From Robiginitalea biformata HTCC2501 (GTDB lineage Bacteria; Bacteroidota; Bacteroidia; Flavobacteriales; Flavobacteriaceae): a stretch of 64,000 nucleotides of DNA. Below the pieces are notes generated by a model that was given only the letters and a program-made list of their open reading frames with translations, ran no database searches and was not told the DNA's origin. Positions 46,324-55,631 of this stretch are shown one piece after another. The stretch is taken from positions 1,962,501 to 2,026,500 of the forward strand of contig NC_013222.1 of assembly GCF_000024125.1 (NCBI RefSeq), in the 5' to 3' direction. The position numbers and the translations under genes are program-made. The number at the start of each line of letters is the position of its first letter. Within the stretch, counting starts at the first letter, position 1.

Positions 46324-49300
46324 CAGGTGCCGCTGCGATTTTCTTTAAGCGAGGCCAGGTATTCGATCAGGTCGCGGAGCTCCCGCTTGCTGATCACCCG
46401 CCCCATGGGCGGCATGGAGGAAGGCAGGTTTGTACGCCTTGAAATCCTCGCCAGCGGGATTTCGATAGGTTCCGGTTCGGCACCCCTGAGGAGCAGGTGG
46501 TCGCTGTGTTCTTCAAGCAGCAACCCGGTGATGTTCTGCCCATCCGTCAGGGTCAGGGAGACCGAGCCGTAGCCCGGGGCAATCCGCTTCCCGGGTTCGA
46601 TAAGGGATTCCAGGATCTGTTCCCGCGTCAGGATTGCCCCGATATTGTCCAGGGGAGGGCCCACCTGCCCACCGGCCCCGTCAACGGCATGGCAGCGCAC
46701 GCACTGGGCGGCAGGGTTGCTGGTGAAGACGGTACGGCCGGCCCACCAGCTGCCTCCTTCCAGGGTGGCCCGGTAGGCATCCGAACTGTACCCCTGTCGC
46801 TTGAGATTTTCCAGGGAGGCAACGAGGGGCTCGGACCCGGTAGATTCCACGGCTTCAATAAGATCCAGGATCACACCCGCATCCAGGCGGTCGGCTGCGG
46901 CCTGGGCCACCAGGTTTTCCAGCACCGGCCCGCTTTTGCCGATTGGCATCTCCGCCAGGGACCCCAGGATCGTCTGCTGTTCCCGGATCGTCCCGCTGCG
47001 GAATATGGGCCAGACGATGTCCGGGAGTTCATTTCGGGGCAGGTCGAGCAGGGGCAATAGCGCAATCGCGGTAGTCCGTACCCCGGCCTCGGCATCCCGC
47101 ATGCCCTTTTTCAAATAACTCCCCATTTCCGGGTCGCCTACTGAGCCAAGGGCCTGCAGGACAGCAGTCCGGACCCCCGGGTTGCCATGCCGGTCGTATA
47201 GCGACTTCAGCCGTTGGTTGTAGCTGCTGATCCCCAGGTTGGAGAGTACCTGGGTGACCCCGATTAACAACTGCGGGTCATCGTTGGCCAGAAAAGTTGG
47301 CAATTCCTTTTCAATCCTGGAAATCACCAGCAGGGAATCCCGTTTAACCTCGCCGCGAAGGCGTCCGTCTACCCGATCCAGGACGGAAGGATGCGCCCAG
47401 GTTCCCACGGCTGCGAGGGCCTCTCCCCTCAGGACAGGCGCAACCCCATCCCGCCGTGCAAACCGGATCAGCCGGTCCAGGTCTGTGGTATCTCCCGTGC
47501 GCTGGGCGGCGCTGATAGCCCGTCTCAGCAAGGGTTCCGACTGCAGCCCCTCCCGGTCGAGCAGGGCGGCCAGGTCGGGGAGGGCTTCCTCTATGGACCA
47601 GTCGTCGTGGATTGCACGGGCCGCTTCTGCCAGGATGTATTCGTCGGAATCTTCCAGAAATCGTGCGATGCCCGGATGCTGCATGCGCCTGAGGGCCAGC
47701 ACGGCAGCCAGACGGAGGGTCGGGTCCTGGTGACCGGCCAGTTCCAGCAGGGGTTCGGCCTGCCCGATCCGGGCAAGGGCAAGCACCCCGGCATGCCGCA
47801 GGTAAACATCCCGGTCGTCGTTTTCCGCCAGAAATTCCAACAGGGGCTCTATGGCAGGTTTATGGCCGATTCGCCCCAGGGCCTGTGCGGCAAAGAAACG
47901 CACCCGCGGAACACTGTCCTTCAACAGCGGCACCAGTACTTCGCCCGCTTCTTCGTACCGGATATCCCCCAGGACTTTGGCCGCCTGGGCGATGATTTCA
48001 GGATCGGTATCGCCGAGGAGTTCCAGCAACGGCTCGGCCCGGTCGTCGTCCCGGGCCGCCAGTTGCCCCAGGCCCCAAATGGCATGGATCCTTCGGAACT
48101 GGTTCGCGGAGTCGGCCAGGGCATCCCGGAAAGTCCGGAAGCCGCTTCGGCCCCGGTCGGCGAGTTCAAACTGGGCTTTCTTCCGGATGCGCATATCTGC
48201 GTGCCCGAGTAAAACCGAGAGCGAATCCTCCGAAGCCTTCGGATAATCCATCACCATGAGATTTTGGGTTTCGGCGCGCTGGGCCGCCAGGTCGTTTTCG
48301 GAAGCTTTGACATCCAGCTTCCAGACCCTCCCGGCATCCTTGGTGTTCCAACCGTTGATCCAGTCTGCGAGGTACAGGGCCCCGTCGGGCCCGAACCGGA
48401 TACCCGTCGGCAGGATGCCGCTCAACACGTCCTGTTCGGACTTTAAGCGGAAGCCGGCGCCGTCCGGTTCCAGGTCGAATGCCCAGATGTGCGAACGGGC
48501 CGGGTCGCCGATAAATTCGACGAGGAAGAATTTGTCGCGCCATTTGCTGCCCAGGGCGGTTCCCGGGTTAAATTGCATCCCGGTGGGGCCGTTGTGGAAA
48601 TTCTGGATGGGGGGCAGGATATAAGCTGCCTGCCCCTCCCAGCGGGGGAGGTAGAGCTTCTCGTCCATCCATACTTTGTAGGTATTGTTTTTAGGGTCGG
48701 TGTATTTGCCGAATTGCCAGTTGGTCCGCCATCCGGAATCCGACCCGTCCACCAGGTAAACCAGGCGTTCGCTTTCGCCCTGGTGGTCCCCGTCATTATC
48801 GGAGGTGATCAGGTTCCCGTACGCATCGAATACGAATTCGTGTGTGTTGCGGAGCCCGCGGGCAAACACTTCAAAATCGCTCCCATCCCGGTTGCAGCGC
48901 ACAATGACGCCCTGGTTCGGGTAATGGTGTTTGGACCCGTCTTTAGCCGTTATGCTGGCGCCGATATCGCCGATCCCCCAGTAGAGTTTGCCGTCAGGCC
49001 CGATCACGGCCCCGGACATCCCGTGGCCCCCAAAGCCGATATGCACCTGGAACCCATGGGCCAGGGATTCCCGGGTATCCAGGACCTCGTCCCCGTTTTC
49101 ATCGGTCAGCCGCCACATATCCGGGGCAACGCCTACGTAGACCTCCTCGCCGTCCACGAGTAACGCGCCGGCTACATCTGTGACTTCCTCGTTGAAATCG
49201 TGAAGGATCCGGGTGGAAATATCCGCCGTACCGTTGCCGGTGGTATCTTCCAGCCTCCAGATTTCTTCCTGTTCCACGGTCAGGTCGCGCCAGTCGTGGA

Positions 49301-49778
49301 TGGTATCGTTGTTCAGGTCCTTGAGCCAGGAGTTTTCCTCGCTGCGCTCCGGGGCGAATTCCGCGCGGAGGAAGGCCCGCCGGTCCTCCACGGATTGAAG
49401 GCTGATGGACCGCTCTATCCAGTCCCGGTGTCCCCGGATATCGAACTCCGAATTTTTCTGCCGGCTGGTACGGGTGAGATATACCCGTCCGCGGTCGTCA
49501 ATGTCCATGGCCACCGGGTCGGGGGCCAGGGAATCCGTGGCCCAGAGGCTGAGTTCGAGCCCCTCAGCAACCTTGGCCGCCACTGCTGCCCGGCCGCTCT
49601 CGGCCAGGGCTTCGGCTACCTGGTCGCCCTGGCTCCGGACGACGGCTTCTTCCACAGGGATATCCCGCCCAAAGTCACAGGATACCTGCAATACGCCTGC
49701 CAGGATCCATGCACCCAGGACCCGGCGCCTTGCGCACGCAAATTGAAGGGGAGCGAACTCCCGAAAAAGAGAAATCAT
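46323..49778 (-). CDS. Large beta-propeller/HEAT-repeat/cytochrome c lipoprotein (PVC-type dehydrogenase family)
   Basis: 1151 residues. Signal peptide with lipobox near residue 34 (LQVSC). Residues 70-470 are a PQQ-dehydrogenase-like propeller (VAMDIDDRGRVYLTRT, GVAPDMWRLTDENGDEVL, GNLITSDNDGDHQGES). Residues 520-990 are HEAT repeats (DPEIIAQAAKVLGDIRYEEAG). A cytochrome c domain at the C-terminus has CVRCH near residue 1040, with a likely Met ligand in MPPMGR near residue 1122. This architecture oxidises sugars or alcohols and passes electrons to cytochrome c, as in planctomycete and Bacteroidota proteins. Substrate unknown. Couples to the SMP-30 lactonase, consistent with sugar-to-lactone oxidation followed by hydrolysis. 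Confidence 0.9.
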   Translation of the reverse strand: MISLFREFAPLQFACARRRVLGAWILAGVLQVSCDFGRDIPVEEAVVRSQGDQVAEALAESGRAAVAAKVAEGLELSLWATDSLAPDPVAMDIDDRGRVYLTRTSRQKNSEFDIRGHRDWIERSISLQSVEDRRAFLRAEFAPERSEENSWLKDLNNDTIHDWRDLTVEQEEIWRLEDTTGNGTADISTRILHDFNEEVTDVAGALLVDGEEVYVGVAPDMWRLTDENGDEVLDTRESLAHGFQVHIGFGGHGMSGAVIGPDGKLYWGIGDIGASITAKDGSKHHYPNQGVIVRCNRDGSDFEVFARGLRNTHEFVFDAYGNLITSDNDGDHQGESERLVYLVDGSDSGWRTNWQFGKYTDPKNNTYKVWMDEKLYLPRWEGQAAYILPPIQNFHNGPTGMQFNPGTALGSKWRDKFFLVEFIGDPARSHIWAFDLEPDGAGFRLKSEQDVLSGILPTGIRFGPDGALYLADWINGWNTKDAGRVWKLDVKASENDLAAQRAETQNLMVMDYPKASEDSLSVLLGHADMRIRKKAQFELADRGRSGFRTFRDALADSANQFRRIHAIWGLGQLAARDDDRAEPLLELLGDTDPEIIAQAAKVLGDIRYEEAGEVLVPLLKDSVPRVRFFAAQALGRIGHKPAIEPLLEFLAENDDRDVYLRHAGVLALARIGQAEPLLELAGHQDPTLRLAAVLALRRMQHPGIARFLEDSDEYILAEAARAIHDDWSIEEALPDLAALLDREGLQSEPLLRRAISAAQRTGDTTDLDRLIRFARRDGVAPVLRGEALAAVGTWAHPSVLDRVDGRLRGEVKRDSLLVISRIEKELPTFLANDDPQLLIGVTQVLSNLGISSYNQRLKSLYDRHGNPGVRTAVLQALGSVGDPEMGSYLKKGMRDAEAGVRTTAIALLPLLDLPRNELPDIVWPIFRSGTIREQQTILGSLAEMPIGKSGPVLENLVAQAAADRLDAGVILDLIEAVESTGSEPLVASLENLKRQGYSSDAYRATLEGGSWWAGRTVFTSNPAAQCVRCHAVDGAGGQVGPPLDNIGAILTREQILESLIEPGKRIAPGYGSVSLTLTDGQNITGLLLEEHSDHLLLRGAEPEPIEIPLARISRRTNLPSSMPPMGRVISKRELRDLIEYLASLKENRSGT

Positions 49779-49804
49779 AGTTGTTTAGTTTAGTTTGGAT
49801 TCAT

Positions 49805-51997
49805 TCAGGGAGCCAGGTCATGGATTTGCTGCAGGTACGCCTTCATGCCGTCCAGGGTCCCGGCCAGCCGGTTTATCTGTTCCCGGGCTTCGTCCCATTT
49901 TTTCTGTTCGATGGCCTCCCGCACGCCGGGGAGGGTTTTTACCCCGTAACCCGTATAGAATCCGGGAGCGTAAATCTGATGTTTGTACCAGGACCTCCGG
50001 GGCAGGCCTTCCGCATCCGTCAATTGTTGTTCGGCATGCATCAAAAGGTCGTTCAGGCGTTTCCGGCCCGCCGGTGCGAGCTTGGTAAAATCCTTCCCGG
50101 ACAAACCGGAAACCGTTTCTTTCAAGCCGGCCAGGGCATTCTGCAAGGGGGAGAAGTCCAGGTAGGGGACCGCGGCTTTGAGTTCGGGGTCTGCTGTCGG
50201 CTCAGTTGGGTCGGCCGCGAGGCGGTACGCGTTGCGCTCCACGAGACTGTTGTGTTTTTCTACTTCTGCCCGGAGGTTATCGGCTGTTTGCATTACCTCC
50301 TCGAGGTATTCGTTGACGGTGGCATGCCAGGGTTTGAAGTCGAACGGCAGGATTTCGGCATTGGCCAGCCGGAGGACAATCCGGCCAGCGGTTTTTGCCA
50401 GGGCCACCCCGTAGCGGAACCCGGGGTCTTTAAACCGGGTGTAATGCGCATAGGTATCGTAGATGGTGTGGTACTCCCCCCCGGCATTTTCACCTCCGAA
50501 ACCGAGGTTCAGGGATGCGATTCCGGCATGCTGGATAAACGGGGTATAATCGGAACCCGACCCCAGGGCGGAAAGGGCGAATTCGGCATCGCCACCCCGG
50601 GTAAGCTGGGCTGCTATCCGCCGTTCTTTTACCGAAACATCCGTTTGCGGGTCCGGGACATCCCCGGCCACCTGCGTCACCAGGGTTTGCAGCGAATGGG
50701 ATCCGCCGGCTCCCAGGAAACCCCGGCCGTTGCCGTCGGTGTTGATATAGGCCACTGCTTTTTCGCGCAGTTCGGCCAGGTGGTCTTCCACCCATTCCGT
50801 GGAGCCAATCAACCCGGGCTCTTCAGCGTCCCAGGCGCAATAGACCACCGTACGGCGAGGGCGTTTGCCATCTTTGGCGAGCTCCCCGATAGCCCGGGCT
50901 TCTTCCATCAGGGCCACCATCCCGCTAACCGGGTCTGCGGCGCCGTGGACCCAGGCGTCGTGGTGGTTGCCCCGGATGACCCATTGGTCTGGGAATTCGC
51001 TCCCCTTGAGCGTGGCAATAACGTTGTGGGCGGGTTGCAGCGACCATTCAAATTCCAGCTTGAGGCGAACTTTTGCCGGACCGGGCCCGATGTGGTAGGT
51101 TAGTGGGAGGGCGCCCCTCCAGGAATCCGGGGCTACGGGTCCGCCCAGGGCTTTCAGCAGGGGCTCTGCATCCGCGTAGGAAATAGGCAGTACCGGGATC
51201 TTTGTGATGGTCGGCGCTTCTTCTTTGTCGAGCCGTTCGGCATCTTCGGTAGCCCCGTAGCCAGGCGTGAGTACGTCCCCGGGGTAGAGCGGCATATCCA
51301 TGACGGAACCCCGCTGCACACCCGTGGCATTTTTAAAAGGACCTTTTGGGTAGACGTCGCCTCGGTAATACCCGTCGTCTTTCGGATCGGAATAGATGAT
51401 GCAGCCAATGGCGCCTTTCTCAGCGGCCAGTTTCGGTTTGATCCCCCGCCAGGATCCGTAGTATTTTGCGATGACGATCTTCCCCTTCACGTCGATCCCG
51501 AGTTTTTCCAGTTCCTCGTAGTCGGCCGGTACCCCGTAATTGACAAATACGAGTTCCGCTTCCACGTCCCCGTCCGTGGAAAAAGCGTTGTAGGAGGGGA
51601 GGAGGGCATCCCCCTGGGCCGTATACGGATCCCCTTCAACGGCCACCGCTTCCAGGGCAGCGGTAAAAGGTTCCGGGGCGGTCATCTCCAGGAGGCGAAC
51701 CCGGGGGTAGGGAAAGAGGACCTGGTAAGTATCGATCCGTGCATCATACCCCCAGGATTCAAATTGTTTTTTCATCCAACGGGCATTCTCGGCCCCGGCC
51801 TCGGTTCCCACCCAGTGGGGCCGGTCGGCCATCCGTTTCATCCAGTCGTCCAGGTTTGCTACCCGAAGCTCGGCGTCAAAAGCCGCTTCAATTTGCTGCT
51901 GTTTTCTGGCAGCTTCCGGGCTGAAACCAACCATGTCCTGGGCGTGCGATCCCGTGGCGGCCATCAGGAACAGGCCGGCGATAATCCAAATTCTCAT
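49805..51997 (-). CDS. Exported M28 peptidase (glutamate carboxypeptidase II-like)
   Basis: 730 residues. Sec signal (RIWIIAGLFLMAATGSHAQ). PA domain at about residues 110-260, then the M28 zinc peptidase with NHHDAWVHGAADPVSG near residue 370 (first zinc His and bridging Asp), DAEEPGLIGSTEW near residue 410 (catalytic Glu and zinc Glu), and a C-terminal transferrin-receptor-like dimerisation domain (about 600-730). Homologues cleave C-terminal glutamate from peptides or folates. Start chosen at the signal; a longer reading adds 41 residues without a signal. Gap to the cytochrome gene is 26 bp. Confidence 0.9.
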   Translation of the reverse strand: MRIWIIAGLFLMAATGSHAQDMVGFSPEAARKQQQIEAAFDAELRVANLDDWMKRMADRPHWVGTEAGAENARWMKKQFESWGYDARIDTYQVLFPYPRVRLLEMTAPEPFTAALEAVAVEGDPYTAQGDALLPSYNAFSTDGDVEAELVFVNYGVPADYEELEKLGIDVKGKIVIAKYYGSWRGIKPKLAAEKGAIGCIIYSDPKDDGYYRGDVYPKGPFKNATGVQRGSVMDMPLYPGDVLTPGYGATEDAERLDKEEAPTITKIPVLPISYADAEPLLKALGGPVAPDSWRGALPLTYHIGPGPAKVRLKLEFEWSLQPAHNVIATLKGSEFPDQWVIRGNHHDAWVHGAADPVSGMVALMEEARAIGELAKDGKRPRRTVVYCAWDAEEPGLIGSTEWVEDHLAELREKAVAYINTDGNGRGFLGAGGSHSLQTLVTQVAGDVPDPQTDVSVKERRIAAQLTRGGDAEFALSALGSGSDYTPFIQHAGIASLNLGFGGENAGGEYHTIYDTYAHYTRFKDPGFRYGVALAKTAGRIVLRLANAEILPFDFKPWHATVNEYLEEVMQTADNLRAEVEKHNSLVERNAYRLAADPTEPTADPELKAAVPYLDFSPLQNALAGLKETVSGLSGKDFTKLAPAGRKRLNDLLMHAEQQLTDAEGLPRRSWYKHQIYAPGFYTGYGVKTLPGVREAIEQKKWDEAREQINRLAGTLDGMKAYLQQIHDLAP

Positions 51998-52126
51998 AAA
52001 ATACGTGTAAATGATACGCGTAAAGATAACTGATTTTTTCAGGGCGGGCCAACCCGTTCGGATAGTCCTCGTCCAACGCTTTTGGCAGGTCGGGTTCCCG
52101 GCAATAGGACTGGGAATCATTGGTTT

Positions 52127-53428
52127 TTAGTTGTCTTGCTGGTCCAGTTTCAGCAGCGTGTGCATCAGTACGTTGGCGCCGTTGGCCATATCGGCAGCCG
52201 AGGTGAATTCGTCCGGGGAATGACTGATACCCCCCTGGCTCGGGACAAAGATCATGCCCACGGGTGCGATCAGGGCAATATCCTGGGCGTCGTGCCCGGC
52301 CCCGCTCCGCATTTTCCGACTGCTCAGGCCCAGCTGGCCGGCGGCCCCGGAGATTGCCTGCTGGATGGCGGGTGCTGTCAGCGCGGGTTTCCCGGTGGTG
52401 TCCAGGGCTTCAAATTCAAATGACGTCCCCGACGAGGCCGCAATGCCGATGGCCCGATCCCGGATTTTCCGATAGAGTTCCTGGATGACGTCGGTAGACA
52501 GGTCCCGGATCTCCAGGCTGAGCACCACCCGTCCGGGGATGACGTTCGGAGCCCCGGGGTAGGCCCGGATGCGACCCACGGTTGCCACCTGTTGGCCGTC
52601 CATGGCCAGGGCTTCCTCATTGACCGCCTGGATAAACCGGGCGGCGGCGAGCAGGGCATCCCTGCGCAGGTCCATCGGGGTGGTCCCGGCGTGGTTTGCC
52701 ATTCCGCGCACAGTGACGTCCCACCAGTTTAACCCGACGATTCCTTCGACGATTCCGATATCCTCTCCTTCCCGGTCCAGGATTCCCCCCTGTTCTATGT
52801 GCAGTTCCAGGAAAGCCGCCAGGCTTCCCTTTTCACGGCGAGCCTCGTCCAGCCTGAGCGTGTCACCGCCCAGGCGCTGGATGCCTTCGCCCATGGTGTA
52901 GCCGGTACTGTTCGCCACGGCGAGCGCCCCGGGAGATAATTCCCCGACCATGGCCCGGCTACCCATCACCCCTCCTTCCTCGTTGGAAAAGACGATGACC
53001 TCCAGGGGGTGGCGGGTAAGCCGGTTGTTTTCGTGAAGCGTACGCGCTACCTCGATGGCTGCCAGGGACCCCACGCAACCGTCGTAATTGCCCCCATTGG
53101 GGACCATGTCGATATGCGACCCCATCGCCAGGGGTTTAAGGCCCGGTTCTGTTCCCGGGCGGGTTCCGATCAGGTTCCCGGCTGCGTCTGTACGTACGGT
53201 TAACCCGGCTTCGCGCATCAGTCCCCGGACATACTCGCGCCCGGCAAGGTCGCCGTCGCTGAAAGCCACCCGGTTGGGTTGTCCGTCGGCATCCCGACCG
53301 TATGTGGCGAGCTGCATGAGCGTCGCCTCCAGGCGGTTGGCATCGATGCGCAGGTTTTCCTGAGCGTGCAGGGTGCACGCCAGGAGTAATAGTATTGTAA
53401 GGGCAAGGATTTTCGGATGTCGGGTCAT
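52127..53428 (-). CDS. Exported M20 amidohydrolase (allantoate/N-carbamoyl amino acid hydrolase type)
   Basis: 433 residues. Sec signal (ILALTILLLLACTLHAQ). GSHIDMVPNGGNYDGCVG near residue 90 gives the zinc His and Asp, and FSNEEGGVMGSRAMVGEL near residue 140 gives the paired catalytic glutamates. NHAGTTPMDLRRD near residue 230 belongs to the dimerisation region. Family members hydrolyse allantoate, ureidoglycolate or N-carbamoyl amino acids; an exported member may instead process peptides or acylated amino acids. Gap to the M28 gene is 129 bp. Confidence 0.88.
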   Translation of the reverse strand: MTRHPKILALTILLLLACTLHAQENLRIDANRLEATLMQLATYGRDADGQPNRVAFSDGDLAGREYVRGLMREAGLTVRTDAAGNLIGTRPGTEPGLKPLAMGSHIDMVPNGGNYDGCVGSLAAIEVARTLHENNRLTRHPLEVIVFSNEEGGVMGSRAMVGELSPGALAVANSTGYTMGEGIQRLGGDTLRLDEARREKGSLAAFLELHIEQGGILDREGEDIGIVEGIVGLNWWDVTVRGMANHAGTTPMDLRRDALLAAARFIQAVNEEALAMDGQQVATVGRIRAYPGAPNVIPGRVVLSLEIRDLSTDVIQELYRKIRDRAIGIAASSGTSFEFEALDTTGKPALTAPAIQQAISGAAGQLGLSSRKMRSGAGHDAQDIALIAPVGMIFVPSQGGISHSPDEFTSAADMANGANVLMHTLLKLDQQDN

Positions 53429-53460
53429 CGGTAGTAGTCGTTGGGAAGTAAATTTTTTGC

Positions 53461-54918
53461 CTAAACGGCACTTAGCAATCGGAGCCAGGATTCGATCTGG
53501 CTGAAAAGGGTAAATCGTTCCACCACCCGGGTCTGGGCATTGAAGCCCCATTTATCGAGCTCTTTCTGGTGGCTGAGCATGTATTCCATGGCGGCGGCGA
53601 GACGCGGGATATCGGTTGGGTCCGGGTTGATGGACCCGGTTTCCCCGTGATTTACCTGGAATTTCAGGCCCGCGGCCCCGGAAACGAGCACGGGCGTGCG
53701 TTTCCACATGGCTTCCGTGGCTGTCAGCCCGAAACCTTCCTGGATGGAATTCTGTACTACGATGACAGAATACCGCTGCAGCGCATTCACGATCAGGGCA
53801 TTTTCCTTTGGGTTGTCCAGGGGGAGGAGCATCAGGGCGATATCCTTTTGGATCTCCCCGTCCAGCGACTGGTAGTATTCGATAAGTTCCTTGAGGACTT
53901 CGGCCCCTTCGGGGTCGTCCGTCACAAAAAGCGGGTCCGGCCCGCCCAGTACCAGGCGAGACATATGAATCCGCTTGTAGTCCAGCGCATCCTTATCCGT
54001 GCGGCGGGCATTGGTTTCCTTCATATAGACAAAGGCTTCCATGAGTTGCTTAAAGCCCTTCAGCCGGTCCCAACGGGAAATTTCCGTAATTATCGGGCGG
54101 TAGATAAGCTGAAAATCGTCCGGGTGGTTGACCTGCCCGAAACTTCCGTCTGGCATCACCCGCCGAACCTGGTGTTTGTAGGCGTTGTAAAGGCGTGGTT
54201 CCCTGGATTCAATCAGGCCGGCCTGCACCAGGATGCTCAGGCATTTGTGCATCTGGAGCATGCGGTTTTTATGGCTCAGCGGGTCGATGGCCGGGGGAAT
54301 CAGTGCGGTTCTCCCGGAAATTTCGGGGAGTACGTACTCCTGCAGGCTGAACACAAAATGGTCGTAATCGCCAAAATAGGGCTGCAGGAAACTCCATACG
54401 GCCCGGGTAACCTCATTGGATTCGTCCAGCCCGATATGGCACCTCCAGACGCAGCGGACATCCCGGTGTTTTTTGAGCATGCCCGCCAGCGGCATGGGCT
54501 GGGGATCGTGGATCACCACCACATCCCCGTCCTGTATGACGTCCAGGGCCTGTTGGAGGTTGTGCCGGTTTACCCGCTCATAGGGGTCCCGGTCGGATTC
54601 ACTGAATTTTCCGTCCCCGCTGCCGTGGATGGCATTGTGGATGCGTTTGGTGATATTGAAGAATTCCACATCGTCCGTCTCAATCACCATCCATTCGATG
54701 GAAACGCCCATGGCGCGCATGATGCGCATTTGACTCGGGACCATTTCTGCCACCCCGCCGCCGGTGGCGGTGGAATTGATCATCCAGATGGTTTTTCCTT
54801 TGAGTTTTTCTACATATTGGGGGACGGTTTCCAAAAAGGAGTCCACAGTGCCCCTCAAACTGCTGTAAGCCTGGTAGTCTTCGAGTTTGGGGCCTGTCTT
54901 GATTTCGATCTTTCGCAT
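53461..54918 (-). CDS. GT4-family glycosyltransferase, trehalose synthase (TreT)-like
   Basis: 485 residues. Begins KLEDYQ...VPQYVEKLKGKTIWMINSTATGGGVAEMV, as in archaeal and bacterial TreT and trehalose phosphorylase. The donor-binding motif EGFGLTATEAMWKRTPV near residue 405 contains the E-x7-E pair. These enzymes join glucose from an NDP-sugar (or glucose-1-phosphate) to glucose to make trehalose; the acceptor cannot be deduced. The last gene product seems cytoplasmic, with no signal. Gap to the M20 gene is 32 bp. TACCTTTT near 54948 may be the -7 element. Confidence 0.82.
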   Translation of the reverse strand: MRKIEIKTGPKLEDYQAYSSLRGTVDSFLETVPQYVEKLKGKTIWMINSTATGGGVAEMVPSQMRIMRAMGVSIEWMVIETDDVEFFNITKRIHNAIHGSGDGKFSESDRDPYERVNRHNLQQALDVIQDGDVVVIHDPQPMPLAGMLKKHRDVRCVWRCHIGLDESNEVTRAVWSFLQPYFGDYDHFVFSLQEYVLPEISGRTALIPPAIDPLSHKNRMLQMHKCLSILVQAGLIESREPRLYNAYKHQVRRVMPDGSFGQVNHPDDFQLIYRPIITEISRWDRLKGFKQLMEAFVYMKETNARRTDKDALDYKRIHMSRLVLGGPDPLFVTDDPEGAEVLKELIEYYQSLDGEIQKDIALMLLPLDNPKENALIVNALQRYSVIVVQNSIQEGFGLTATEAMWKRTPVLVSGAAGLKFQVNHGETGSINPDPTDIPRLAAAMEYMLSHQKELDKWGFNAQTRVVERFTLFSQIESWLRLLSAV

Positions 54919-55010
54919 AGTTGGTATTTGGTGTCGGTTTAAAAGGTACAAAACTCCATCGAATCCTGCGCCTCTGTCGAATTTCCTTAATTTGCCGCCA
55001 AAAGATCACG

Positions 55011-55631
55011 ATGCTCTATACGACGGTTGATATGCTCGGGGTGATTGCCTTTGCGATATCCGGGGTGCTGGTAGCCATGGAAAAGCGCCTGGACCTTTTC
55101 GGGGTCGGAATCATCGCCATGGTTACCGCCATCGGGGGCGGGACCATCCGGGACCTGCTCGTCGGCGAAGTCCCGGTAGACTGGATGCGCCACGCCTATA
55201 TCGTTTACGTCATCCTCCTGACCACCGTCCTGGCGGTGCTTTTCCAGAACCGCCTGAAGAACCTGCGCAAATCGCTCTTCCTGTTCGATACGATCGGGAT
55301 TGGACTCTACACGCTCGTGGGGATTGAAAAGGGCCTGGCAGCCGGGTTGTCGCCGGTCATTTGCATTGCCCTGGGTACCATTACGGCCTGCTTCGGCGGG
55401 GTGCTCCGCGACATCCTCTGCAATGAAATCCCGGTCATCTTCCGCAGGGAAATCTACGCCTCGGCCTGTATTGCCGGGGGCATCCTGTTCTTTGTCCTCC
55501 TGGCCGGGGGGATCGATCCGGGTTATTGCAACATCGCGGGTATCCTGACGGTCATCCTCATCCGGCTGCTCGCGGTACGCTTCCATATCGGGATGCCGAA
55601 TATCTACCGGGACCGCGGTCCGGCAGGTTAA
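55011..55631 (+). CDS. Trimeric intracellular cation channel family protein (TRIC/UPF0126)
   Basis: 206 residues with about six or seven membrane segments and the duplicated family motif: AMVTAIGGGTIRDLLVGEVPVDWM near residue 40 and GTITACFGGVLRDILCNEIPVIF near residue 125. Bacterial TRIC homologues form potassium-permeable channels; earlier called UPF0126 or YadS/YicG, with glycine-transport roles also proposed. Divergent from the glycosyltransferase gene. Start taken at MLYTTVDMLG, which begins the first helix. It abuts the convergent cyclophilin gene (stop-to-stop). Confidence 0.88.
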   Translation: MLYTTVDMLGVIAFAISGVLVAMEKRLDLFGVGIIAMVTAIGGGTIRDLLVGEVPVDWMRHAYIVYVILLTTVLAVLFQNRLKNLRKSLFLFDTIGIGLYTLVGIEKGLAAGLSPVICIALGTITACFGGVLRDILCNEIPVIFRREIYASACIAGGILFFVLLAGGIDPGYCNIAGILTVILIRLLAVRFHIGMPNIYRDRGPAG

